Positions 12,327-23,699 of a DNA stretch of 64,000 nucleotides are shown here, in pieces. The translations under genes were made by a program, and so were the position numbers. The stretch is taken from NCBI RefSeq assembly GCF_016545825.1, contig NC_052619.1, positions 47,058,127 to 47,122,126 of the forward strand, written 5' to 3'. The notes under the pieces were generated by a model. It was given only the letters and a program-made list of their open reading frames with translations. It was not told where the DNA came from and did no database searches. Each line of letters starts with the position of its first letter. Within the stretch, counting starts at the first letter, position 1. The stretch comes from Eucalyptus grandis (Eukaryota > Streptophyta > Magnoliopsida > Myrtales > Myrtaceae).

Positions 12327-12551
12327 ACTATATTAATTTCCTTGCCATCCTTATACAATTTATTTTCTCCATCCTAAGTTTCATCTCCTTCTTTTATAAT
12401 AAAAATAATAATAAAAGTTTCATATGTTAATCACATGACGTGTCGCTTTTGTGGCCGCTGTAGCTTATCTTCACACGTCCGATCGCCAAGCAAAGAGGGC
12501 GCTTGCTTGTGGCTTCTTCCATCTTTTCCTTTTATCCATTTTGAGTATTTG

Positions 12552-12582
<31 letters not shown>

Positions 12583-14025
12583 TTGTTTTTTGTTTTTTGG
12601 TTTTTTTTTTCCATTGCGCTCAACATGTCCGATGTTATCTCAAGATTAGATAGCTTGAAAGTGAAGTCTAAATTTAATAATTTGTTGAAGAATGGCGAGA
12701 GTTCAAAGTTAAGGGCATAGCGTAATAAAAATAGGAATATTATCTCAAAACACTACTTTACACGTGTATTCATATAACTACTATAGATAATATAATCGAA
12801 TAAAAAATTGTCAACTTCAAGTTTTTCCGTGGGCAAATTCCACTAAAGTCAAGGCATGGTGATACGACAAGTTTTAATTCCTAAATAATTGAAAATATCA
12901 TAAATTCCGAAAGTTAAAATGAAAGTATATAGAAGGAAATTTCTTGAATTCCCCGCACCTTCTAAAATTGGATTTTTCCTATTAAGGGTATGCAACCAAA
13001 TCGATTTTACTCGGGAATTTGATCAGATCGCTTGAAAATAAGTCAAGGAACTGATTTTTATTGGAATTGGTCTGGGAACAGATTCTCAATGAATACCCAA
13101 TTGGGAGCCAAACCGGACCACTCTATTTTTGAACTGGTTTCGAAAAAAAAGTCGAAAGCCTAATTTGTTTTTCGCATGTATTCTAAACTCAAAACTCCTT
13201 CATCTTTTATCCTTTCTCAGAACTCCTCACTAGTTTTTCCTCTTTCCTTAATTTTTATGGATAAATGAGGAAATTGAGTTTTATAATTTATATTTTCTGT
13301 TATGTATTTGAACTTTTTATATAATTGTACGTGAATATGTACTCATCTTATGGGATTGTTATTTTTGGCGAATTATGATTTTTGTGATTCATTTTTTACT
13401 TCGAATCATTTCATTATTCATAGTTTCATATGATTTTACTGAAAATATGAACCAAGAAAGGAACAAAAAATAAAATAGGTTCACTAATAAACCCTGTAAT
13501 TGGACCGGAAAAACAGAGAAGGTTCTAGAAGCGGTTATGATAGATAGGCTCCAAAAAATCTACTTATCATGTAATCGATCACTCATATTTTTCACCCACA
13601 ATCTGACGTGCTTTTCCAAACCATCGCAAGAAAAATCAATACATTGGAAACCATGAAATTTTTCGATTATTAATTACTTAATCAATACCTTGAATATACT
13701 CATTAATGAAAATTTATTCGTTTCTTTTCGAGGAGGATATTTGGTCACTTTGAAATTCGACTCCGTCAATTGGGCCTCTTTTCTATAAATCTCAAAAAGT
13801 GCTACATCTAAACTTTTTTAAAATTTGGCCAAAAACTAGCCAATAATATATATCCCGTCTTTGTCAATAATAATCTATCACTATAAAAAAAATAAAAAAA
13901 AAAAAAAAAAAAAATAAAAAACTCTTTGTCTCCTCAACTCTCCGGCAAGGCCGGAACAAGCTACACGATTGGCCGGCCAGGGGCAAAACAGTCATTCCGC
14001 CTCCATCTCCCCCACTACGTTTTCT
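9541..14025. other. Intergenic, AT-rich, simple repeats only
   Basis: No supported gene. An (AT)n microsatellite lies at 12294-12324, a TTTTG-rich run at 12551-12598, and long A runs at about 12102-12125 and 13885-13920. The open frames at 9662-9955, 10201-10398 and 12435-12720 have no recognisable domain; the 12435-12720 frames are largely translated T-rich repeat. Confidence 0.5.
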
Positions 14026-14035
14026 CCATAAATAC
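14026..14035 (+). promoter_or_regulatory. Candidate TATA element of the HMT gene
   Basis: The sequence ccataaatac lies about 190 bp upstream of the HMT start codon, followed by pyrimidine-rich sequence of the kind seen in plant 5' UTRs. The assignment rests on position and motif only. Confidence 0.3.
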
Positions 14036-14225
14036 GTCGCTCCCCTGGTCTCTGTAAATCAGCCATAGCTGTCAGCTTCTCCTTGCTTTCTCTCTCTTTC
14101 TCTGTCTCTGCTGCGACGACAACAACAAGAGCAAGAGGAAGCGCGACGACCTTTCTGGGTTTTCTTCCGCGTACAAAATCCCGCCGACCCACTTCTTCTC
14201 CTCCTCCTTTCGTTGCCGAACGGGC

Positions 14226-17200
14226 ATGGGGCTCGTCACCGAGAACACGCCGTCGTTCATGCCGGACTTCCTCAAGCGGTGCGGCGGCCACGCCATCATC
14301 GACGGCGGCTTCGCCACGGAGCTCGAGCGCCACGGCGCCGATCTCAACGACCCCCTCTGGAGCGCCAAGTGCCTCATCACTTCACCCCAGCTCGTCAGAA
14401 GAGTAAGCGAAAAAATGGAAAAAAAATCATTCCTTTTCCGTCGTGTTTTCGTCGCGGGATCTCTCTCCGTAAAAATTGGACTTTGCCGTTCGTATGCGTA
14501 TGTTGTTTCTTTATCGCGTTGCGTCGAGAATTCGCGGTTCGAGTGAAATGGTGAGATTTGGGGAGTTTGGAAGTGAGGGGGGCGATGTTTTTTGAGGTGG
14601 TTTTGGTTTAGAGTTTGAAGAAAAGCATGATCTACGGTGTTTAGTTTAGAGTGAGATAATGCAAACTATGATTTCCTGTTTTAGCTTTATTTTTCCCGGG
14701 AAAAAAATTAAAGACTGCACCCTGTGTTCGTAAATTTTTTTTTTCCTATTTGGCATCTGACTTTGAAGCTTGGGAACGAGCTGTTATGTCGTTAGACCAA
14801 GTGGGTAACATTTTTTTTACCGTTTTATGTTGCTCTGCACAAGAATTTATTCGTTCTGACAATGACTTGGATAAGGATGTTCTGCCCATCTAAATGTTTA
14901 TTCATGGTATCTTTGGGAATTTGTGGGACAGTTGTCTCTGTCTGGTGGATTTTTTTTTTTTTTTTTGGTTGTTTTGATGAACCTACCAGGCTTAATAGTG
15001 GAATGTAATATGAAATCACGACGTGATTCTTCATTGTGCTGTCTGTTTTTGCAACATATTCTAATGATACAACGAGAAGTAGGACAAGAACAAAGTATTG
15101 ATTCCTCTCGCTGGTTTATTCCTGCAACATGCTTTAATGATACAACAAGAAGTAGGGAAGAAAAAAGTATTGATTCCTTCCACTGGGTTGTGCTATTTCT
15201 GACGCTTTAAAGACCTGGGGAAGGTGTTTTACAAGAGAGGAAAAAAAAAAGAAAAAAGGAAAGGTTCTGGGAAGGTACTGCTAGCCTGGTTGTGTGAGAA
15301 GTTTATAATGTTCCAGGATTTTTTTGAGAAAAGAGCGAACCCTCTGGAAAAATAGACAATGTTCTGGACTTTGTCATGCCGTGGACAAAAATGAGAAGCA
15401 CTGGAACTGTTAATCTCACATGTCCTGTCCAAAATCAGAACATAGTTGTCCTGATGAAGTATGTGCATTTGAGCCCATGTGTAGCTATAAGGAGCACCAT
15501 GAAGAAATTTATCCTTTATCTTATTATTGTGTTTCTTTTGCTCAACATTACAGGTTCACTTGGACTACCTTGAAGCTGGAGCAAATATTATATTAACGGC
15601 ATCTTATCAGGTATTACTTTTATCTTCTCAGCACTCATGCAAAACATTAGCAAAAAATATGGATTATTGGATATTGATGCTGCATGACTTGTTTAAAAAT
15701 GACAGGCCACGATTCAAGGTTTTGAGGCCAAAGGATTGTCAAGAGAAGAAGCTGAAACTTTACTCAAAAGAAGTGTTGAAATTGCATGTGAGGCAAGGGA
15801 GATATATGAGGAAAATTGTGCAAAGGATTCATTAAACTTCACGGAAAATGAAAGAATTGCAACAAGTCCTGTTCTAGTCGCCGCTTCTATCGGAAGCTAT
15901 GGAGCTTACTTGGCTGATGGGTCTGAATATAGGTAAAGTTTGTATTTTTTCTTTATCTGAGTGATCACGTGTCTTAATCTTAACTATCCCAATAAACCTG
16001 CATTCACAGAGGGTGTGGAGGTCTGAACACGTTGCTTGCATGCGTTGGCTGCTGATGATTTATGTATTTTCATAAAGAATAAATATTATGAGCAAGCGTA
16101 ATAAATGTTACAATATAGTGCCTATAATAACAACTGTTACTTCTGCTCCACTCTATAGTGGCGACTATGGAGATGCAATTACTCTTGAAACATTGAAGGA
16201 ATTTCACCGGAGAAGAGTACAAATTCTAGTCAACTCAGGAGCCGACATACTTGCATTTGAAACTATTCCAAATAAGCTGGAAGCAAAGGTATGGCTTACA
16301 GTACTTCTGCATTGTTGGCATGAGGTGGCAAAATTCTCTTTCTGTGTATGTCATATAGTATTATAAAGTAGTCAAGCCATACTGACTATGGAGCTCATTC
16401 ATCTTTAAACTTCTCAATTTTGTGCTCTATACAATTGTTTATATTGGTAAAACCACAACATCTGACCTATTCTTTAAGCTTCTCAGTTTTTGCTATATGT
16501 AAAATATATTACTTTTTATTTAAGAAAAGCTATACATTTTTGTTAATATGCTGCTGTTTGACCCTCGCAATTTCTTCAGATCTTCCTTATTTTGCTTGTC
16601 TGAAGCTTACAGCTGTAGGACGGTGTGTTGGAAGAATTGAGTCAGCTTTATATATTTGTTCATCCATAAATCAATCGCCTATGATAGGATGCCTTGATAT
16701 TTTTTCACGAGGCATCACTTTCTGTGATGGATCCTTGGGCAAATATAAAATTGCTTGACATTTTTGTTGATTTTTTTTTTTTTTTGGTCGAAGACATTTT
16801 TGTTGATATGCTGCTGTTTGACCTTGCAATTTCTCGAGATCTTCCTTATTTTGCTTGTCTGAAGCCTACAGTCCTAGGACAATTCAATAGAAGAATTGAG
16901 TAAAGTCAGCTTTATATACATGTACAGTCCATAAACCAATCACTTCCGATAGGATGCCTTGATATTTGTTCACAAGGCTTCACTTTCTGTGATGGATCCT
17001 TGGGCAAATATAAAATGTCCAACTGTGTCACTTATGCAAAACTAATTTATTGAGTTGCTTGTCCAATTTTGAAGATCAGGGTATCCTTCTATCGACTACC
17101 ATATAGCAATTTGGTCTGATGATTTGCCTTCTTGATGCAAAACTAGATATGCTTTCTAGAATTGGTGGATTTGATTGCTTTGCAGCTGTGGATGTCATGT

Positions 17201-18293
17201 CGTTGTGTCTCATGCAGCCTTGATGTATATATTGAGTAGGTGTACTTATATTTCTTTCTTTATTGCAGGCTTATGCCGAGCTTCTTCAGGAAGAGCATAT
17301 AACAACCCCAGCATGGTTCTCTTTTAATTCGAAGGATGGAATTAATGTGGTCAGTGGTGAACCTATGGTAGAGTGTGCAGCCATTGCAGATTCATGCAAG
17401 CAAGTTGTTGCTGTTGGGATCAACTGTACCCCTCCTAGATACATTCATGGGCTTATAACTTCTATTAGGAAGGTATAAACTGTAAATCCAATTCTGTGTT
17501 TTTTGTTTCCTTTTTAGCTTATTTCTCTTTGTTATACTTGGTGCTTTGTGCTACTCTCGTTAGGACTTGTCCGAGTGAACCTACAAATTCTTATAGTTTT
17601 GTGATTTGGCATCAATGAATTTGGCAGGCAACTGAAAAACCCGTGCTCATCTACCCAAACAGTGGTGAGACGTATGATGCAGAACACAAAGAATGGGTGG
17701 TAAGTTTTTGCTCAATAAACTTCTTGGCATATCCACTTTCATTGCAATGTCTTGGTGACCAGTTTCCACTTTCATGAAATCTCTCGATATTACATTCTTG
17801 CAAAAAATTCTGGGACAATCATCTTTTGTGTGCCAATACAGAATCTTAGAAGATAGTATGTGTAAAGCACCTTACCCGCTTGAAAAATTAAAAAAAAACA
17901 CCTCCTGTTGTTGCTGCAAAACCAGATTATGCTGAATGCTTTGAGAGAGAAGCTTCCTTAGAATGATATTGAATTGATCCTGTTCCTACTGTGCTGTTCA
18001 GAAGTCAATTAAGTTTGTTTAGGGATAGAACCATGGTTAAATTATTCCGTTTTCACAAATCTCTCATTAGAGACTATAGAACTGACCTTGGATGTTATAT
18101 TTCGTTGCAGCCATCAACTGGAGCGGTGGACGAGGATTTTGTATCGTATGTAGGCAAGTGGCGTGAGGCCGGTGCTCTACTTTTCGGAGGTTGCTGTAGA
18201 ACTACACCAAACACCATAAGAGCTATAAGTCGAGCTCTCTCCGACAAATCGTCTGCTTGTTCCACTCTAAGCTCCAATGTAAATAACAAGTAG
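14226..18293 (+). CDS. HMT3: Homocysteine S-methyltransferase (HMT3-like), seven exons
   Basis: The enzyme transfers a methyl group from S-methylmethionine (or AdoMet) to homocysteine, giving methionine in the plant SMM cycle, in the cytosol. Exons are 14226-14402, 15554-15610, 15706-15932, 16159-16288, 17269-17472, 17628-17699 and 18111-18293. Phases join without gaps to give 349 residues, close to the usual 325-350. Visible motifs are the N-terminal IDGGFATELERHG, the segment ASIGSYGAYLADGSEY, FETIPNKLEA, and the zinc-ligand cysteines in GINCTPP (about residue 250) and GGCCRTTP (about 317-318). All three catalytic cysteines are present. The start is the first ATG of the conserved frame. HMT3 is preferred over HMT1 or HMT2 by remembered similarity and by synteny. 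Introns 1 and 4 contain local tandem duplications. Confidence 0.93.
15051..15196. repeat. Tandem duplication (~73 bp, two copies) inside HMT intron 1
   Basis: A block starting gcaacatattctaatgatac at 15051 recurs as gcaacatgctttaatgatac at 15124. Both run on through agaagtagg and agtattgattcc. The copies differ by scattered substitutions and small indels, so the duplication is not recent. Confidence 0.75.
16535..17020. repeat. Tandem duplication (~260-bp period, two copies) inside HMT intron 4
   Basis: Copy 1 begins near 16535 and copy 2 near 16795. Shared landmarks are atgctgctgtttgacc (16548, 16808), gatcttccttattttgctt, gataggatgccttgatattt and gatggatccttgggcaaata. A micro-retroinsertion sits exactly at the junction. 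Confidence 0.8.
16757..16807 (+). repeat. Micro-retroinsertion: poly(T)-GGTCGAA with flanking direct repeat
   Basis: The 15-base sequence gacatttttgttgat lies at 16757-16771 and 16793-16807. The insert is a T run plus ggtcgaa. It falls in HMT intron 4 at the junction of the 260-bp duplication. Confidence 0.7.
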
Positions 18294-19572
18294 TTAGCTA
18301 TTGAGAGCTTTTTCCCTGTTTCTTCCAAGTGCTGTTTTCTTAGCCCTTCTCCTGCGGTTTTAAGACATGGAAAATAAGAGTAATCAAGGGTAAGGTATCG
18401 AGTTCTTCTCTTCTTGTTCACGCGTTGGTCGGCTTTGTGGGAGAAAAGATAAAATGCACGTGTATTCGGTCTCAGAATCCATCAACCATGCAATAAAGGG
18501 TCTATGTAGTCCCATTGAACTTGTCTAGGATTTGGTTTCTATAGCTTCCAAATTCCAAATAACGGGCTTAGAACGCAAACCAAGTAGACGTAAAAAATGT
18601 AGTCGTATCGCGCATCGGACGCACAATGACTATAATTTGAATTCAAGACGGTAAGAATGAGCATAACGCACATTTAAATGTTTTTGGTCGTTTAACCGCG
18701 GAGCGCTTTAATAATAGATGCTGGGCTGAAGGGTTCATTAGAGATGGTGAAATCCTTTTTGCGAGTATTTGATTCATCAAGACACTATCGCTTATGAGAT
18801 CACGAGAAGAATACAGTGAAAACTTGGGCCTTCCTAAATGCAGAACATTTCAATCATTAGAAAGTTAGAAAGAGCATGCCAATGCTTGGAATGATATGCT
18901 CTAAATGCGTTGATAAGATGAGGAGTCTTCCTCTGATTTATGGCTGCTGAAGCCTGAAGAACCATCAATATATGCAGGCATGGGCTTGATTCATCGGTGT
19001 TTGTCCTCCATTGTTGATGCATCAAGAGAAAAGGAACCGAGACAAATAGAAAAACATGTTTGCTACACATATGTTCAGCAGCAGCCGTAGATACGATCGT
19101 AATTTCCCAAAGCGAAAATTCGAGGCTTCTATTTGTCTAGAGATCCAAATGGGTTCAAGTGTTTGAAGAGCATATTTATCAAAACAAATACGATAAGGTT
19201 CTTGCAGAACTGATCCCAACAAAAACACATACGCCTGCGCTAATACTGCGGTATTGAAGAAATTAAGAGCCACCACCGCTATCAAGATTGGGGCATTCAG
19301 AAACCTAAACTTCAATGGAAACGCCCTCAAAAATAGGAGAGAGATGAACAGAAAAGAAAAGGACTGATATTGAACGAATCCATCTGGTTCCACCTCCAAG
19401 GGGATTCTCTAAACAGAAAAGGAGCATCCGCCAAAAATATCTGTCCACCAGACTTCTCAAAGACTAGAGAGGGGTGCAGCTCAGTGATAGAGCTATAGAC
19501 AGAGAGGATTACAACAGTCCAGGACTACTGGGGAAGCAAAAGGGCAGGACAATGAGTCTCTGAGAATGAGGC
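18294..19572. other. Convergent intergenic: HMT 3' UTR and RDM1 3' side
   Basis: An AATAAA-type signal (caataaaggg, about 18491-18500) is a candidate HMT poly(A) signal. On the minus strand an open frame at 19022-19399 encodes a hydrophobic 125-residue peptide that I do not recognise. It lies just downstream of RDM1 and may simply be 3' UTR. No other gene is supported. Confidence 0.45.
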
Positions 19573-20246
19573 TCATAGTTCTGGGAATACAGAATCAACA
19601 AAGGTATGGTACAGCGGATCTGACTCCCAGAGCTTAGCAATGTAATAGTGAGATGAAGTGCGCCGGTGAACTTCTTCAATGAGCCAAATCATGGCTTCGG
19701 CTTTGACGGGATGAATGATCATGTCGAGTGGCTCATCTTCAGTCCCCGAGCCGATTCTCTCTTGGTCCCACTGCTTAAGAAGGACATTGGTCAGGTAATG
19801 CAATGGTTGTCCGTACAGTTGCTTGATCGATTTGCCTAATCCCATCCAGGAAGTAAATGGAATCAGGGAACCACGGTGGGTGGGTATTGTGATCTGGTTC
19901 ATGTACTGCTGGTACATTTCTGCCCTTTTGATCAAGTCACCTGCATCAGAAAGTTTTGACCTAGTGGTTCAGTTAACTTCATGAATCCCCTACATAAAGA
20001 ACCATAATCATCCAGTGCCCATGCCTTACATTGGCAAGGCTTCATTGATTATCGTTGTAAATAACCACTATTGTGAATAAAAGTACCTTCCGATGTTGCA
20101 TCTTGAAAATTACGTTCTATTGGAATGGGAATTGCAGGGAACTTGCCACGAGATGCATCAGTAGCCTCCATCTCGACATCTGAGGAAGTAGATCCGTCAG
20201 ATGATATCACATCCACCTGGTCACCCCATGGCATATTCCTTTTCAT
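19573..20246 (-). CDS. RDM1: RDM1, RNA-directed DNA methylation protein
   Basis: RDM1 is the small component of the DDR complex (DRD1-DMS3-RDM1), which helps Pol V and de novo DNA methylation in the nucleus. Coding exons on the minus strand are 20246-20087 and 19940-19573, joined in phase (donor GTACTT, acceptor TGCAG), giving 175 residues against 163 in Arabidopsis. Hallmark stretches are [46 protein letters not shown] and [15 protein letters not shown]. The N-terminal 50 residues are acidic, serine-rich and less conserved, as in homologues. The start ATG sits five bases inside an exon opened by a strong acceptor (tttttctgtttag), so the 5' UTR is probably interrupted by an intron. It is convergent with HMT and in tandem with the PPR gene. 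Confidence 0.92.
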
Positions 20247-20251
20247 TTTAT

Positions 20252-21109
20252 CTAAACAGAAAAAGCCATGAGAGTCAATTAGCTGTCAGCTGCCAACACA
20301 AGCCTCAATCTTAGCTGCAAACTACTTGAGCAAAGTGTCGCCTTGGTACAGGCACTCGCCTAAGCGGTGCCTACATGAAGGTGATTCGCCTCACAGCAGG
20401 CAAGGCGACCGTGCTTTGGCTGGTGCTTTTGACAATACTGACCATGAGTGACGTGGAGGCAAAAGCATTGCCTTTATTAGCAAATAAAAAGTTCACCTAC
20501 CCTGTACAAGAAGCTTTACTTATGATGAAAAATAAATGAATGCAGAAAAACAAAAAGATCTACACGAGTACTAAGAACATTGAAACGATGAAAGGGTGAT
20601 GCAAGTGGCCATTTATTCTTCAAGCACACTCCAAAGAAATCCTCACATGCAATACAACATATGCAGCCTCAGAATCAGATTACATTGGAAGAGTAGCTAA
20701 AATATAAATGGACAAAAAATGGAGTGTCCTTGTTTAAGCTTTAACACATATTATCTGCACACAGCTTTCCTGCTGAAATTGTAAGGCATTCAAAGAAAGA
20801 AATGGCAGAAGGAATAATGCCAGCAGCTATTCATTTTACTAACAGGACAGTGCAAGCATCACATGCTAAAAACACATGCAGCCATTTAATTAAATTCCAA
20901 ACAAAGAGGAGCCTAGATGTGTTTTGGACTATCTGGCTATACCTTTGACACCTAGTATAGTCAAGCTAATCCCCCACTCTATTCACAGCACAGGTCAACT
21001 TCTGTAGCCAATAATAGAATAGAGGAACCATTTGAGAGACATTAAAACTGCAAATTCCTTTGAATAACAAAAAGTACAAATCCGAATAGCTTTTTCCTCT
21101 CAAACACAG
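20252..21109 (-). other. Spacer between PPR and RDM1, including likely PPR 3' UTR and RDM1 5' leader
   Basis: There is no coding sequence. At about 20335-20460 there is a stretch rich in gcctcgcc/aggcgacc-type words (ggcactcgcctaagcggtgcc), resembling a degenerate GC-rich plant repeat. The first RDM1 leader exon must lie in this stretch or beyond, but cannot be placed by eye. Confidence 0.4.
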
Positions 21110-22765
21110 TTAAATCTCTGCCCACTCTTTTGCCTCTGACATTAGCTTCTGAATGTGCTCCTTTTGTTTTCCCATGCTCATTCCATCAAGCTTATTTACC
21201 AGCAATTTGTATGTGGTTTCCCATGGTACTATTCCTCTCGCCACCATTTCTTCAAAGAACAAACAAGCCTCCTCAAGTTTCCCAGATTTGCAAAGCCCAC
21301 GTACCAAAAGAGAGTAGGTTGAGACTTCGATGCTGACATCATTTTTAAACATGTGGTTCAACAAAAATTGAAGAACCTTCATTCTCTTCTTTCTGCAGCA
21401 CATCTTTATTAGAGATGCATATGTCTTGAGATCTGGCTTACAAGAATCTTCTTCCATTTTCTTAAGAATCTTCAAAGCAGTCTCTTCTTGTGAATGCTCA
21501 CAAGCAGCAGCAATTACTGTGTTATATGTCAACAAGTCTGGTTTAACTCCTTGTTTCCCCATGTCTTCATATACATCCCACGCATCCTTAAATCTACCAG
21601 CTTTACTCAAGATATAAATCAATGAGCTATAAAAGGAGGGATCTGGAGCACAACCGATGGTCTTCATATTTTCATAGACCCCCAGTGCATCATTTATTTG
21701 CTTTGCTTTCCCCAAACCTTGCATTAAAATAGTATAGGTCACGGTATTTGGCGAACAACCCTTTTTCTTCATTTCATCCAAAATGGCATTTACATTATGA
21801 AAATCCTGTTCACGACTGTACCATTCGACAAAACAAGTATAAGAAATGACATTAGGTTCGAATCCTTGTTGCTCCATCTCTTCCAAAAATTTTCTTGCAT
21901 TATCAAATTGTTTACATTTACAGTGTCCATGTATCAAAATATTGTAAGTATGAATATCACATGGGATACATGCCTTAAACTGCAAAAACACTTCAAGGGC
22001 ATGCTCAACACTATTTTCCTTAACCAATGCATCTATTAGCACATTCATTGCAGCAACATCCCTCTTAACACCAAATTGCTCAATTTCTTTAAAGACCTCT
22101 ATTGCATCTTGATACTTACCTGCTCTAGCAAGCCTTCTCATGACCTTACTCATAGTTGCCAGTGTAACATAACCTTCTAACGTCCTTATTTCCTCCACCA
22201 ACTTCCACATCAAATGGAACTTTCTCGATTTCCCTAATATGTCAACCATTAGATCACATAACACAGATGGATGATGGTGACCCATTTGGAGTTTGGCCCA
22301 AGTGAAAACACCAAAAGCTGGGATCCAATCATTGCTAAATTTTTTCAAAATCCGCTCAATCATCCTGCTTGAAGAACCAACGCCACTAGCATTCAAAGCT
22401 GCAACAACACAATCTGGTGATGAATACCGGTTCCTCAAAAGTTTGCAGACTTTCTCAACATTAATTTCTTCTATGTCACTCGATGTAACCTTGGCAACTT
22501 CAGTACGACCATATGGCCCATAACTGTTAACCCAAGAAGCGAGGGAAGGGATCACAAAATTTTCATCTGCATCAGGACTTCCATGGCTCTTGTCATCAAG
22601 GCACTTCACCCAACTTGGGATCTCCGGCGACTCATTTCTCTCAGGCGGCTTAGTGAGAGTACAAAAGGAGTTGCACAAGTAGCAACTTGAAGCAACATAG
22701 AAATCAGTCTTTCTTCGAGAAATCGAACGGGATAAAAGCTTTGCAATTTGGGACTTTGAAAGCAT
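21110..22765 (-). CDS. P-class pentatricopeptide repeat protein (At3g22670-like), intronless
   Basis: The frame is a single 551-residue exon. The N-terminus is basic and serine-rich (MLSKSQIAKLLSRSISRRK), consistent with a mitochondrial presequence. From about residue 200 to the end there is a run of roughly nine or ten 35-residue PPR motifs, recognisable by repeated TYN-LI, Y-LI-GL-K and EM--G--P segments, for example TYNILIHGHCKCKQ, TYTILMQGLGKAKQ and TYSLLVRGLCKSGK. No E or DYW domain follows, so this is the P class, which usually binds specific organellar RNAs and affects their splicing, stability or translation. The target is unknown. The length agrees with the remembered ~560 residues of the Arabidopsis relative. 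The first ATG lies 16 bases downstream of a 5'-UTR splice acceptor. Confidence 0.93.
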   Translation of the reverse strand: MLSKSQIAKLLSRSISRRKTDFYVASSCYLCNSFCTLTKPPERNESPEIPSWVKCLDDKSHGSPDADENFVIPSLASWVNSYGPYGRTEVAKVTSSDIEEINVEKVCKLLRNRYSSPDCVVAALNASGVGSSSRMIERILKKFSNDWIPAFGVFTWAKLQMGHHHPSVLCDLMVDILGKSRKFHLMWKLVEEIRTLEGYVTLATMSKVMRRLARAGKYQDAIEVFKEIEQFGVKRDVAAMNVLIDALVKENSVEHALEVFLQFKACIPCDIHTYNILIHGHCKCKQFDNARKFLEEMEQQGFEPNVISYTCFVEWYSREQDFHNVNAILDEMKKKGCSPNTVTYTILMQGLGKAKQINDALGVYENMKTIGCAPDPSFYSSLIYILSKAGRFKDAWDVYEDMGKQGVKPDLLTYNTVIAAACEHSQEETALKILKKMEEDSCKPDLKTYASLIKMCCRKKRMKVLQFLLNHMFKNDVSIEVSTYSLLVRGLCKSGKLEEACLFFEEMVARGIVPWETTYKLLVNKLDGMSMGKQKEHIQKLMSEAKEWAEI

Positions 22766-22780
22766 TTTAGATGGCCAGAC

Positions 22781-23506
22781 CTGGATAAGACAGAGATTGC
22801 TCAGAAACTACAAAAATTGCAGCTCGCTCATGCAAACAAGAGGTTTTCCCCCGCTTGACTAATAAAACCATTGAGAGTAACCATTTGTCCTAGACAATAC
22901 ACAAGCCCCACCGAAGGAAACTCCGAGTTTTCCAGCTATAACTGATGAATTATAAGCATCAGAGCTATGCAATCACTGCTCCCTCCACGCCGATCCTCTT
23001 CAGCCTAAAACCTCGGCATGCTCTGCTTTTACAAAGGCAATTCGGGAGCGCCCTGAGCCCGCACAATTCAACAAAATGCGAACGATACAATTAGCCATCA
23101 ACGAACGCGGACGCCCACATTCCGGTTCATGCAGGCAAAGATTCAAATTCCCCAATCGCTGCAAGCTGAGCAGGTTGCCCCGCTTCGGCCCCGTCACCCG
23201 GCCGCATAACAAAATTTCACCCATTTTCTCCGTTCGAGAAACGACGACCGCGACGACGAAAACAGTAAACGCAATTTGAATCACGGACAGCGCGGGCAAC
23301 CGAGCAAAGAAACGTTCACAGCTCCAAGCGGGTTCCTTTCCCGACAACCGCAACTACCCACGAATCGGCGAACGGAAAAATGGCAAGATCGAACGACGGG
23401 CCGAGAAAAGAACCTGCTCCGACCACCTGGGTCACCCGTCCGACAAGAGCAATCGAGCCACACCCACAGACGCAGAGAGAAAGAGAGAGAGAGAGAGAGA
23501 GAGTAC
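22781..23506 (-). other. Predicted 5'-UTR intron of the PPR gene
   Basis: On the minus strand a good donor (CCCAG/GTACTC, exon ending at 23507) and a good acceptor (cttatccag, next exon starting at 22780) define a ~726-bp intron wholly in the leader. The intron begins with a (CT)n tract, seen as (GA)n on the plus strand at 23476-23502. Open frames across 23000-23750 on both strands are high-GC artefacts of this leader and intron. Confidence 0.6.
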
Positions 23507-23660
23507 CTGGGCAGGAAGGAAAGCGAAGAACGGCCACTGGAGGCGGGGAGCTTCAAGCGGCGGCGGCGGCGGCGGAGGGCGGCGGCCGGCGGCGGATGAG
23601 GGCGGAGATCGGGCGGCTCTGTGAACTGCGGGTGGGGGTTAAAGGGGTGAAATCGGGCGG
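23507..23660 (-). promoter_or_regulatory. Likely PPR 5' leader exon with a GCC/CCG trinucleotide tract
   Basis: The plus strand is strongly GC-rich here, with a (GGC)n-like run at about 23557-23597, against AT-rich flanks. Position, GC content and the adjacent donor suggest the first leader exon and core promoter of the PPR gene. The transcription start is not defined. Confidence 0.45.
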
Positions 23661-23699
23661 TGGAGAAACTCAAAACCTCGGCTTTTGAGCTAATTTTGC

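Noticed and set aside
12435..12720. Frames with long F/V/L stretches suggesting membrane segments
   Set aside because: Translation of a TTTTG-rich simple repeat.
13992..14406. Long minus-strand frames over the HMT first exon
   Set aside because: Shadows of the HMT coding exon and its GC-rich composition; they carry no domain.
14940..14990. Further poly(T)-GGT runs (also near 35047, 44660, 60970)
   Set aside because: No flanking direct repeat of useful length could be seen, so they are not counted as micro-retroinsertions.
19022..19399. 125-residue hydrophobic minus-strand frame downstream of RDM1
   Set aside because: No recognisable family and no sign of splicing. Most likely 3' UTR or flank of RDM1.
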